Below are positions 1 to 7,869 of a stretch of DNA of 47,464 nt, in pieces. This DNA comes from CAMLHU01 sp049680185 (GTDB lineage Bacteria; Gemmatimonadota; Gemmatimonadetes; Gemmatimonadales; GWC2-71-9), in NCBI GenBank assembly GCA_049680185.1, contig JBAUHI010000056.1, positions 1-47,464 of the forward strand. Direction: 5' to 3'. The position numbers were made by a program, and so were the translations under genes. Every line of letters starts with the position of its first letter. Position 1 is the stretch's first letter. Below the pieces are notes generated by a model. The model saw only the letters and a program-made list of their open reading frames with translations, was not told where the DNA came from and made no database searches.

Positions 1-1
1 C

Positions 2-532
2 GGGCCGGCGGCCGCCCTCCATATCCGCGACCGCGACGCCTCGGTCGCCACACTTGCCGCCACCGCCGAGCGCTTCAGCGCGCTGGCCCGCCCCCCCGAG
101 GCCGCGGTGTTCGTCAACGCACGCCCCGACCTCGCCGCCGCGGTCCACGCCCAGGGACTCCAGCTCGGCGCCACCGACCTGGCCGTGCCCGATGCGCGCC
201 TGGTCTTTACCTCCGGGTGGATCGGTCGGTCGGTGCATTCGCTCCGCGAGGCCGAGCAGGCGGTGACCGACGGCGCCGACTACCTGATGCTCGGCAGCGT
301 CTACGACACACCGTCCCATCCCGCCACCACGTCCGTCGGCATCGAGCTGCTCCGCCGCACCGCCCTGCTCGGCCGTCCGGTCATCGCGATCGGCGGGATC
401 ACGGTCGATCGCGTGGCCGAACTCCACCAGGCCGGTGCCTGGGGCATCGCCGCCATCCGGGCGCTCTGGCACGCCGCCGATCCCGCGGCTGCCGCACGCG
501 CGCTCGCCGCGCCGTGGCTGGAGGACGCATGA
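2..532 (+). CDS. thiE: Thiamine-phosphate synthase / TenI-like protein (5' end outside window)
   Basis: The reading frame is open from the left edge, so the N-terminus is missing; 176 residues are visible. ThiE joins the pyrimidine and thiazole phosphates to make thiamine phosphate; the related TenI is a thiazole tautomerase. The visible part is the C-terminal portion of that TIM barrel: an HIRD(R)D stretch, FVNARPDLA, QLGATDL, a GSVYDTPSHP loop and the phosphate-binding IGGIT motif. The SVYDT-SHP loop looks somewhat more TenI-like than classic ThiE, so the exact activity is unresolved. The stop overlaps the thiS start by 4 bp (ATGA), which places it in a thiazole-synthesis operon. Family assignment is firm; the ThiE versus TenI choice is not. 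Confidence 0.85.
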   Translation, partial: GPAAALHIRDRDASVATLAATAERFSALARPPEAAVFVNARPDLAAAVHAQGLQLGATDLAVPDARLVFTSGWIGRSVHSLREAEQAVTDGADYLMLGSVYDTPSHPATTSVGIELLRRTALLGRPVIAIGGITVDRVAELHQAGAWGIAAIRALWHAADPAAAARALAAPWLEDA

Positions 533-741
533 GCGGGCAACTGAGGGTCATCGTCAATGGGGAGCAGCGACGTTTCTCCGCACCCGCCACACTGCAGACG
601 TTGCTGGCGGAGCTCAAGCTCGATCCCCGTACCGTGGTGGTCGAACACGACCGTCGCATCGTGCGGCGGGTGGACCTGGCGGCCGCCGCCGTCGCCGAGG
701 GAGATCACGTCGAGATCGTGCACTTCGTCGGAGGCGGGTGA
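529..741 (+). CDS. thiS: ThiS sulfur carrier protein
   Basis: This is a 70-residue ubiquitin-fold sulfur carrier for thiazole synthesis. It ends in FVGGG, giving the C-terminal Gly-Gly that is adenylated and thiocarboxylated before sulfur is handed to ThiG. It starts with VIVNGE (the usual ThiS beta strand) and has the LLAEL helix and an EIVHFVGGG tail. The length is normal for the family. The ATG overlaps the thiE stop (ATGA), and thiG follows. The partner enzymes ThiF, ThiH/ThiO, ThiC and ThiD are not in the window. Confidence 0.93.
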   Translation: MSGQLRVIVNGEQRRFSAPATLQTLLAELKLDPRTVVVEHDRRIVRRVDLAAAAVAEGDHVEIVHFVGGG

Positions 742-779
742 ACGTTCCCGTTGCCCGGCATTCCTCGCTAGATTTGGTC

Positions 780-1565
780 ATGGTCGACTTCATCGATCCC
801 GCACTCGTCGTCGGCGGACGGAGCTTCACCTCTCGGCTGTTGATCGGCACCGGGAAATACCGCTCCAACGCCGAAATGACCGCCGCGCTCGCCGCCTCGG
901 GGGCCGAGGTGGTCACTGTTGCCGTCCGACGGGTCGATCTTGATCGCGGCAATGAGGAAGGCATCCTCCACCACCTCGATCCGGCGCGCTGGTTCCTCCT
1001 GGCGAACACCGCCGGGTGCTACACCGCGGACGAGGCCGTGCGCTACGCCCGCCTCGGGCGCGAGGCGGGGTTCAACGAGTTCGTGAAGCTCGAGGTCATC
1101 GGCGACAAGCAGACACTGCTCCCCGACACCGACGGGCTCCTCACCGCCACCAGGATACTGGCCAAGGAGGGGTTCAAGGTGATGGCGTATACGAACGATG
1201 ACCTCATCACCGCACTCCGACTCGAAGAGGCCGGCGCCGTCGCGGTGATGCCGCTCGCGTCCCCCATCGGCAGCGGACTCGGTCTCCTCAATCCTTATTC
1301 CATTCGCACCATCAAGGCACGGCTCACCGTGCCGGTGATCGTCGACGCCGGTGTCGGCACCGCGTCGGATGCCTGCCTCACGATGGAGCAGGGCGTCGAC
1401 GGGATCCTGATGAACACCGCCCTCGCCGCGGCGCAGGATCCCGCCACGATGGCCTGGGCCATGCGGCGTGCGGTCGAAGCGGGACGCGCGGCCTACCTGG
1501 CCGGACGGATGCCGGTGCGAGAGGTGGCGGTGCCGTCGAGCCCTACTCGCGGGATGCTCGACTGA
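780..1565 (+). CDS. thiG: Thiazole synthase ThiG
   Basis: ThiG condenses deoxyxylulose-5-phosphate, the ThiS thiocarboxylate and a dehydroglycine/glycine-imine donor into thiazole phosphate. The 261-residue protein shows the N-terminal FTSRLLIGTGKY motif, FVKLEVIGD with the Schiff-base lysine, VMPLASPIGSGLG, and VDAGVGTASDA with the phosphate-binding loop, then GILMNTALAAA near the end. I chose ATG at 780 because it matches the usual N-terminus. A GTG at 738 overlapping the thiS stop would add 14 residues. A TAGATT hexamer sits 5 nt before the ATG, so an internal leaderless transcript is possible. The stop overlaps the presumed CTG start of rsmB. Confidence 0.95.
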   Translation: MVDFIDPALVVGGRSFTSRLLIGTGKYRSNAEMTAALAASGAEVVTVAVRRVDLDRGNEEGILHHLDPARWFLLANTAGCYTADEAVRYARLGREAGFNEFVKLEVIGDKQTLLPDTDGLLTATRILAKEGFKVMAYTNDDLITALRLEEAGAVAVMPLASPIGSGLGLLNPYSIRTIKARLTVPVIVDAGVGTASDACLTMEQGVDGILMNTALAAAQDPATMAWAMRRAVEAGRAAYLAGRMPVREVAVPSSPTRGMLD

Positions 1566-2848
1566 GCGCGGCCGAACCCGTCGGCGCGCGACGCGCCGCC
1601 TTCCAGGTCCTCGAGGAAACGGCCGCCGGCCGACCTTTTGACGCGGCACTGGCCTGGGCGCTCCGCGGACTCGACGCTCGCGACGGCCGACTGACGCACG
1701 AGCTCGCGGCCGGCGTCCTGCGCCGTCGGGGCGATCTGGATCTGGCGCTGGCCCAGCTCACCGATCACGGCTGGGAGAGCGTCGACCAGAAGGTGCGCAC
1801 GGTGCTCCGGCTCGGTGCCTACCAACTCCTCGATCTCGACAAGGTGCCGGCGCACGCCGCGGTCGGGACCAGCACCGACCTGGCCCGGTGGGCGGCGGGC
1901 GAGCCTGCAGCGCGGTTCGTGAACGCTGTGCTGCGCCGGTTGGCACGTGACGGAGCACCGGCGACGGCCCCCGCCGGGTCACGACGTTCGCATCCCGCGT
2001 GGCTGCTGCACCGTTGGGATCAGCGCTTCGGTGTCGACGCGACCGACCGGCTGCTGCTCTGGAACGACAGCCAGCCAGCGCTCATCCTCCAGCCAGCAAG
2101 GCGAAGCAACTCGGAGATCGCCGCTGACCTGGCCCGCGCTGGCGTGACGAGCGAACGTGCACCGTGGGATGCGGGCATCGTGGTGGATGCATCCCGCCCC
2201 ACCGACCTGCCACGATTTGCCGAGGGAGATTTCATCGTCCAGGACGCGGCACAGGCGCTGGTGGTGCGCTACGCCGCGATCCCGGATGGGGCCACGGTCC
2301 TCGACGCCTGTGCCGCACCCGGTGGCAAGGCGATCGCGATGGGAAGGGTCGCCGGGCGGGTGTTGGCAGCGGATCTTCGGCCTGCGCGCGTCCGCCGGCT
2401 GCGCGAGAACCTGACCCGGGCCGGCAGCGGACGGGAGTTCCCGATCGTCGCCGATGCGGCCCACCCGCCCTGCCGTGGAGTCGATGCCGTGCTGCTCGAT
2501 GCCCCCTGCCTCGGCACCGGCACCTTTGCACGCCATCCGGACGCCCGCTGGCGGGCCAGCGCGGCGGCATTGACTCGGCTGGCCGCGGCACAGGCGAAGT
2601 TGCTCGATGCGGTGGCGCACGTGGTCCGCCCCGGCGGGCTGCTGGTGTACGCCACTTGCTCGCTCGAACCGGAGGAGAACGGACTCCAGATGGCGCAGTT
2701 CCTGGCGACCCACCCTGACTTCACCCGGGACCCGCCGGCCGCGTTCCGGTCGGAGCTCTGCTCGTCCGACGGCGATCTCGAGCTGCTGCCGCAGGTGCAT
2801 GGGACCGACGGTGCATTCGCGGCACGGCTGCGGCGGAGGGCGGCGTGA
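1562..2848 (+). CDS. rsmB: 16S rRNA (cytosine-C5) methyltransferase RsmB/Sun
   Basis: This SAM-dependent enzyme of the NOL1/NOP2/Sun family methylates a cytosine of 16S rRNA (C967 in E. coli). The NusB-like N-terminal domain (about residues 1-140) precedes the catalytic domain. The SAM loop DACAAPGGKA is at about residues 248-257. The two catalytic cysteines are in DAPCLGTG (about 316) and YATCSLEPEEN (about 366). Between 1562 and 1792 the frame has no ATG, GTG or TTG, although it encodes a good NusB domain. I therefore place the start at CTG 1562, which overlaps the thiG stop (CTGA). The fallback GTG at 1793 would delete half of the NusB domain. Confidence 0.88.
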   Translation: MSAAEPVGARRAAFQVLEETAAGRPFDAALAWALRGLDARDGRLTHELAAGVLRRRGDLDLALAQLTDHGWESVDQKVRTVLRLGAYQLLDLDKVPAHAAVGTSTDLARWAAGEPAARFVNAVLRRLARDGAPATAPAGSRRSHPAWLLHRWDQRFGVDATDRLLLWNDSQPALILQPARRSNSEIAADLARAGVTSERAPWDAGIVVDASRPTDLPRFAEGDFIVQDAAQALVVRYAAIPDGATVLDACAAPGGKAIAMGRVAGRVLAADLRPARVRRLRENLTRAGSGREFPIVADAAHPPCRGVDAVLLDAPCLGTGTFARHPDARWRASAAALTRLAAAQAKLLDAVAHVVRPGGLLVYATCSLEPEENGLQMAQFLATHPDFTRDPPAAFRSELCSSDGDLELLPQVHGTDGAFAARLRRRAA

Positions 2849-3603
2849 GGGTACCACGACACATGGCGGCACCGTTCCTCTCGACCGCCGGCGGACGCCG
2901 GCTGCTCAAGCACATGGGCATCGTCTTCGCGTCGACGCTGGCCGGGTACCTGGTGGCGGCACTCTGGCTCTACCCCGCCCCGCTGTTCACTTCCGACCTC
3001 GTGGTGCCGCGGGTGTTGGAACTCACCGGTGGTGAGGCCCAGCGCCGGCTTATCAAGGATGGATTCCGGGTCAAGTTCGCTGGCACCATGCCCCATCCCA
3101 AGCTCCCCATCGGCGCCATCGTCTGGCAGGATCCGCCGCCACTCACGGCCTTCGGTGAGGGCGCGATGGTCCAGCTGTACACGTCGAGCGGACCGGCGCA
3201 GACCGCGATCCCCGACGTCGTCGGCCTGGACGGCCCGTTGGCCACCCAGGTGCTCAACGCCGGCGGCTTCACGGTGAAAAGCGTCGACTCCGTGTCGGCA
3301 CCGACCGAGCGCGGCTCGGCGCTCGCCACGCGCCCCGCGGCCGGTGTCGCGGTGGCTCCGGGCAGCAACCTCGTGCTGGTCGTCAGCGCTGGCCCTGCCA
3401 GCACATCGATCCCCGACGTCACCGGCCTGAGCACCGCGCGGGCCCGCGATGCCCTGTTCAAGGTCGGGCTATCGGTCGGTCGGGTGACGGCGCAAGTGGC
3501 CGCCGGAAAGGTGCCAGGCACCGTCACCGGCCAACGCCCCGCCGCCGGCGCGATGGCGGCCAAGGACGGCCGCATCGACCTCATCGTCGCAAAGGCCCCA
3601 TGA
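2845..3603 (+). CDS. Membrane-anchored PASTA-domain protein
   Basis: The 252-residue protein has one N-terminal membrane helix (about residues 24-46) followed by about three PASTA repeats. These are marked by VPRVLELTGGEAQRRL, IPDVVGLDGPLATQVLNAGG and IPDVTGLSTARARDAL, each followed by a VxxQxP-like strand. PASTA domains bind peptidoglycan or beta-lactam-like ligands outside the membrane and are usually attached to Ser/Thr kinases or PBPs. No kinase or transpeptidase domain is present here, so this is a stand-alone PASTA protein; a structural or cell-wall role is inference. GTG 2845 overlaps the rsmB stop (GTGA). ATG 2863 is a possible alternative start. Its stop overlaps rpe. Confidence 0.85.
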   Translation: MRVPRHMAAPFLSTAGGRRLLKHMGIVFASTLAGYLVAALWLYPAPLFTSDLVVPRVLELTGGEAQRRLIKDGFRVKFAGTMPHPKLPIGAIVWQDPPPLTAFGEGAMVQLYTSSGPAQTAIPDVVGLDGPLATQVLNAGGFTVKSVDSVSAPTERGSALATRPAAGVAVAPGSNLVLVVSAGPASTSIPDVTGLSTARARDALFKVGLSVGRVTAQVAAGKVPGTVTGQRPAAGAMAAKDGRIDLIVAKAP

Positions 3604-4268
3604 GCCCCATCCGCATCTGCCCCAGCATCCTGAGCGCCGACCTGGGCCGTCTCCGCGAGGAGGTCGACATCGTGCGTGCCGCGGGCGCCGATTGGCTGCA
3701 CGTCGACGTGATGGATGGCCGCTTCGTGCCCAACCTCACCTTCGGCGCGCCGATCATCCGGGCGCTGCGCCGGATCACCGACATGCCGCTCGACGTCCAC
3801 CTGATGGTCGAGGGACCGGAGCGGTACATCGACGAGTATGCCGACTTGGGCGTCCAGGGGTTCACCTTTCACGCGGAGGCCACGGTCCACGCACAGCGAC
3901 ACCTGGCCATGGTACGGGAGCGGGGGATGCACGCCGGCCTCGCGCTCAATCCGGCGACGCCGATCGCCCACCTGGACGAGGTCGTCGCCGATGTGGACCT
4001 CGTGCTGGTGATGAGCGTCAACCCCGGCTTCAGCGGCCAGAGCTACATCCCCGCCTCGACCGATAAGATCGCCCGGGTGCGGCAGCTGCTCACGGCACGG
4101 CGCTCCGGCGCCGCGCTCGAGGTCGATGGCGGGATCGGTCCGGACACCATCGCCGAGGCCCACGCGGCGGGCGCTGACACATTCGTCGCCGGCCACGCGA
4201 TCTTCGGCGCCGCTGATCCAGCGGCCGCGCTCCGCGACCTCCGCGCCCGCACTGCCACCAAGGTCTGA
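3600..4268 (+). CDS. rpe: Ribulose-phosphate 3-epimerase
   Basis: Rpe interconverts ribulose-5-phosphate and xylulose-5-phosphate in the pentose phosphate pathway. The 222-residue TIM barrel has all the family signatures: PSILSADLGRL at the N-terminus, LHVDVMDGRFVPNLTFG (metal and catalytic Asp), LDVHLMVEGPE, VMSVNPGFSGQ and the second catalytic Asp in EVDGGIGPDT. The length is normal. The ATG overlaps the stop of the PASTA gene by 4 bp, and a 2-bp gap separates it from the thioredoxin gene downstream, so it is translated within the same operon. Confidence 0.97.
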   Translation: MSPIRICPSILSADLGRLREEVDIVRAAGADWLHVDVMDGRFVPNLTFGAPIIRALRRITDMPLDVHLMVEGPERYIDEYADLGVQGFTFHAEATVHAQRHLAMVRERGMHAGLALNPATPIAHLDEVVADVDLVLVMSVNPGFSGQSYIPASTDKIARVRQLLTARRSGAALEVDGGIGPDTIAEAHAAGADTFVAGHAIFGAADPAAALRDLRARTATKV

Positions 4269-4270
4269 CC

Positions 4271-4813
4271 ATGCGCACGTCCTATCAGTGGATCGCCGTC
4301 GGGGCCATCGTGGCCGGCCTCGGCACCGGTGCGTGGATCCTCTCCCACGCCGATGCCGTCAACGGTGTCTCCGTTGGCGCGCCGGCGCCTGACTATCGGG
4401 TGATCGACATCGCGAACGGCGATACCGTGGCCCTGCGATCCCGGTTCAAGGGGCATGTGACCATAGTCAACATCTGGGCCACGTGGTGTGTGCCGTGTCG
4501 CCTCGAAATGCCCTCGATGGAAAAGCTCTACAAGGAATTCAAGGACCGTGGATTCCAGATCGCGGCCGTGAGCATCGACAAGGGCGATCCGACGGACATC
4601 GCGAAGTTCGGCACGGAGTATGGCCTCACCTTCGACCTGCTCCACGATCCGAGCGGCGACATCCAGGACCTCTACCGGACCACCGGGGTGCCGGAAAGCT
4701 TCGTCATCGACCGGCGCGGGATCATCGTCAAGTGGTTGATCGGCGGATACGACTGGACGGCACCGGTGCAGCGCACTCTGATCGACCGACTGCTGTCGGA
4801 GCCGGCCTCCTGA
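4271..4813 (+). CDS. TlpA-like membrane-anchored thiol-disulfide oxidoreductase
   Basis: The 180-residue protein has an N-terminal membrane helix or uncleaved signal (about residues 7-25) and a thioredoxin-fold domain of the TlpA/ResA/AhpC-TSA type. The active site is WCVPC (Cys73, Cys76). The cis-Pro region is GVPESFVIDRRG. Such proteins reduce disulfides in the periplasm, often in cytochrome c apoproteins or other exported targets. The substrate cannot be told from sequence. It lies between rpe and the YbbR gene with 1-2 bp gaps, so co-transcription is very likely. Confidence 0.9.
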   Translation: MRTSYQWIAVGAIVAGLGTGAWILSHADAVNGVSVGAPAPDYRVIDIANGDTVALRSRFKGHVTIVNIWATWCVPCRLEMPSMEKLYKEFKDRGFQIAAVSIDKGDPTDIAKFGTEYGLTFDLLHDPSGDIQDLYRTTGVPESFVIDRRGIIVKWLIGGYDWTAPVQRTLIDRLLSEPAS

Positions 4814-4814
4814 C

Positions 4815-5464
4815 GTGGCGCTCTGGTCCCGACTGACGGCCAACTGGCCGCTCAAGCTCACCTCCCTCCTCCTGGCACTCGCCCTCTGGTCAGTGGCCTC
4901 CTTCGAGGAGCCTTCCACCCGCCTGATCCGCATCCAGCTCCAGATCACTCCTCCCGAAGGCCGGGCATTGGTCACCCCACCGGCCACCGCACAGGCACTG
5001 GTGACCGGTACTGCGCATGAGCTCCTCGAACTCGCCGCCCGCCCGCCGATCCTGGCCCGCGCCATCGCCGACAGTGTGACGGGACGGCGCGTTACCCTCG
5101 CGCTTTCCCCGGCCGACGTCGTCCTGCCCCGCGGCATCAAGGCGGATGTGCGCGACGTCCAGCCGAGCGAGGTCACCGTCGAACTCGACTCGCTCTACCA
5201 ACGGCTGGTGCCGGTCCGGGCATCGCTCGTGGCGAACGCCGCGACGACCACGTCGACCGGGATCGTGACCATCACCCCGGGCCTCGTCCGGATCTCGGGG
5301 ACGGTGGCGGCGGTGCGCCAGGTCGACGCGGTCACCACGATGCCGTTCGACCTTCCCGGCGTCGCGGACTCGAGCGGGATCACGGTCGCCCTGGACACGG
5401 CCACGGCCCGGGGCGTCCATGTGGCCCCGACCAAGGTGACCGTCCGCGTACGACCGGCCGCGCG

Positions 5465-5468
<4 letters not shown>
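4815..5468 (+). CDS. YbbR-like domain protein
   Basis: The 217-residue protein begins with LKLTSLLLALALWSVASFEEP, the typical N-terminal membrane segment of YbbR proteins. It is followed by two or three beta-rich YbbR repeats (ITPPEGRALVTPPATAQALVTG and the later VTPGLVRISGTVAAVRQVDAVTT). In Firmicutes YbbR/CdaR is paired with the diadenylate cyclase CdaA; no cdaA is present in this window, so that role cannot be assumed. It starts at GTG 4815, one base after the preceding stop. Its own stop overlaps the tsaD ATG (ATGA). Confidence 0.83.
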
Positions 5469-6498
<1,030 letters not shown>

Positions 6499-6514
<16 letters not shown>

Positions 6515-6570
6515 TAGCTGATAGCTTACTTGTCTGATAGCTGATAGCGGATAGCTGATTGCTGGTTGCT
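6499..6570 (+). repeat. Heptamer array, GATAGCT type (single orientation)
   Basis: Nine 7-bp units related to GATAGCT run in the same direction. After the fourth unit there is a 9-bp interruption (TACTTGTCT). The first units are in frame with tsaD and supply its last codons and TGA at 6512-6514. The array ends about 30 bp before the lgt start. No opposing arm is nearby. The same unit recurs in both orientations at 35576-35794. Confidence 0.9.
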
Positions 6571-6600
6571 TCCCCAAGCCCTCACTCCGGAACCCCCGAA

Positions 6601-7449
6601 ATGACCGTCTTCCCGTTCGTCATCCATCTCGGCAGCTTCGAGGTCACCGGCTACGGCATCATGATGATGGTGGCGTTCCTGGCCGGGAGCTGGCTCATCG
6701 CGTTGGAGCTCAGACGCCGAGGATTTCGAGAGGAATACGCATCGGATGTGACGCTGGCGGCGCTGGTGGGCGGGATCATCGGCGCCAAGCTCTGGTATGT
6801 GGCGCTCACCGGCGATCCCGCGACGCTCTTTTCCCGTGGCGGGCTCGTCTGGTACGGCGGATTCATCGGTGGTGCGCTGGGGGTGGTCCTCAACGGCTGG
6901 CGGCTCCGGGTGCCGATCCGCTGGACTGCCCAGCTGGTGGCCCCCGCGCTCGCAGCGGCGTACGCGCTGGGCCGGGTCGGCTGCTTCATCGTCAATGACG
7001 ACTATGGTCGCCCGACCTCACTCCCGTGGGCCATGAAGTTCCCGCAGGGGCTCCCGCCGTCGACCGCGGGGAATATGACGCAACTCTTCGGCATTCCGGT
7101 GCCTCCCGGGACCGATCCAAGCACCGTGCTCGCCGTGCACCCCACCCAGCTCTACGAGATCGCGGCGATGCTCGTCGTCTTTGCCATCCTCTGGCGGTGG
7201 CGGACGCTGGCGCGCGGCACCGGTTGGCTCTTCGGTGCCTACCTCGTCTTTGCCGGGACTGAGCGATTCCTGGTGGAGATCGTGCGTGCCAAGGATGATC
7301 GCTTCGTGGGGCCGTTCACCCTGGCGCAAGTGACCAGCGTACTGCTCGTGATCGTTGGGGTCGTGGTGATGAAGCGGTTGCGGGATGGCGCCGCCGCGGA
7401 TCCCGGCGGCTACCTTCAGCCAGCCACCGAGGTGGCTGGGCGACCGTAG
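6601..7449 (+). CDS. lgt: Prolipoprotein diacylglyceryl transferase
   Basis: Lgt transfers diacylglycerol from phosphatidylglycerol to the lipobox cysteine of prolipoproteins in the inner membrane. The 282-residue polytopic protein has the family features: IHLGSFEVTGYGIMM at the N-terminus, WYGGFIGG, the Lgt signature GRVGCFIVNDDYGRPT, HPTQLYE and the C-terminal FLVEIVRAKDD. I take ATG 6601 as the start. An upstream in-frame codon at 6559 would add 14 residues next to the repeat array. The window encodes at least two Lgt substrates (lipoproteins at 25933 and 41822). This is the last gene of the plus-strand block that begins with thiE. Confidence 0.96.
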   Translation: MTVFPFVIHLGSFEVTGYGIMMMVAFLAGSWLIALELRRRGFREEYASDVTLAALVGGIIGAKLWYVALTGDPATLFSRGGLVWYGGFIGGALGVVLNGWRLRVPIRWTAQLVAPALAAAYALGRVGCFIVNDDYGRPTSLPWAMKFPQGLPPSTAGNMTQLFGIPVPPGTDPSTVLAVHPTQLYEIAAMLVVFAILWRWRTLARGTGWLFGAYLVFAGTERFLVEIVRAKDDRFVGPFTLAQVTSVLLVIVGVVVMKRLRDGAAADPGGYLQPATEVAGRP

Positions 7450-7535
7450 AAGCACATCAGTTGTCCGTCCCGTCAAGAAAATAGTCGGTTTTGTAACACG
7501 TTGCCTTAAAACAAGTTACTGAGTTATTCGACGGG

Positions 7536-7795
7536 ACTGTCAAATACCTGACACCAAGACAGGCTCTCGTTCCCAATCCACTCATTGCGTAAATCATTGT
7601 TCAGCAAGCCGTTACATAATTCCGGTCGATTGGCATCAGAGTTGCTCATTAGCTTTGCGTATGGTCGTATGACCTCCCGGAAAAGTGGCAGGTAGAAGAA
7701 GGGTTGGAGCGGACACTTCTGTCCGTCTCCGTATAGCTCAGGGGGCTACCTGTCACCTCCTTTGAAACGGTCCACTTCGGTGGGCCGTTTCGCTT
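7536..7795 (+). ncRNA. Candidate structured non-coding RNA
   Basis: Several nested complementary segments suggest a folded transcript. UUCCGG (7620-7625) can pair with CCGGAA (7677-7682), enclosing GGUC/GACC. CAGGUAG (7689-7695) can pair with CUACCUG (7746-7752). That helix encloses a 10-bp hairpin with a CUUC loop (GGAGCGGACA pairing with the segment ending at 7730, one bulge). A CACCUCCUUU stretch (7754-7763) matches the anti-Shine-Dalgarno end of 16S rRNA. A UUCG-capped terminator follows immediately. A weak promoter TTGCCT-17 bp-TTATTC (7501-7529) would start the RNA near 7536. No known RNA family was recognised. The pairing is seen directly; transcription is inference, and the 5' end is uncertain. 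Confidence 0.4.
7764..7791 (+). terminator. UUCG-capped intrinsic terminator
   Basis: GAAACGGTCCAC, a TTCG tetraloop and GTGGGCCGTTTC form a 12-bp stem with one G-U pair. GCTTTCCCC follows. It closes the candidate RNA just upstream and could also stop read-through from lgt. Confidence 0.8.
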
Positions 7796-7810
7796 TCCCC
7801 CCATACATGA

Positions 7811-7847
7811 GGAAGCCCCCGCGGCAGGATCGCCCGGGGGCCTTTCC
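7811..7847. terminator. GC-rich hairpin downstream of the FTR1 gene
   Basis: GGAAGCCCCCG (7811-7821) pairs with CGGGGGCCTTTCC (7835-7847), with a 2-nt bulge. It sits about 20 bp past the stop of the minus-strand FTR1 gene and probably ends that transcript. There is no long T tract on the minus strand. Confidence 0.55.
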
Positions 7848-7869
7848 CTACCCCTGCACACCGACCGAC

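Larger units (their letters stand above)
7450..7869. other. AT-rich non-coding region between convergent genes
   Basis: About 420 bp with no credible coding frame lie between the 3' ends of lgt and the FTR1 gene. The first 200 bp are close to half AT, clearly different from the GC-rich neighbours. The second half is full of inverted repeats. It holds a candidate structured RNA and two terminator-like hairpins, listed separately. Confidence 0.7.

Noticed and set aside
7516..7545. ATTCGACGGGA, as in the conserved 5' part of tmRNA
   Set aside because: The match is 11 bases, but no T-arm (GGTTCGA), tag frame ending in LAA, or CCA end is found within the following 400 bp, and the acceptor stem has no partner.
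7731..7752. TATAGCTCAGGGGGCTA looks like a tRNA D-arm
   Set aside because: There is no anticodon arm, T-arm or acceptor stem around it. The segment is better explained as part of the CAGGTAG/CTACCTG helix.
7740..7763. CACCTCCTTT could be the 3' end of a 16S rRNA fragment
   Set aside because: Upstream sequence does not match 16S helix 45 or the decoding region; only the tail is shared.
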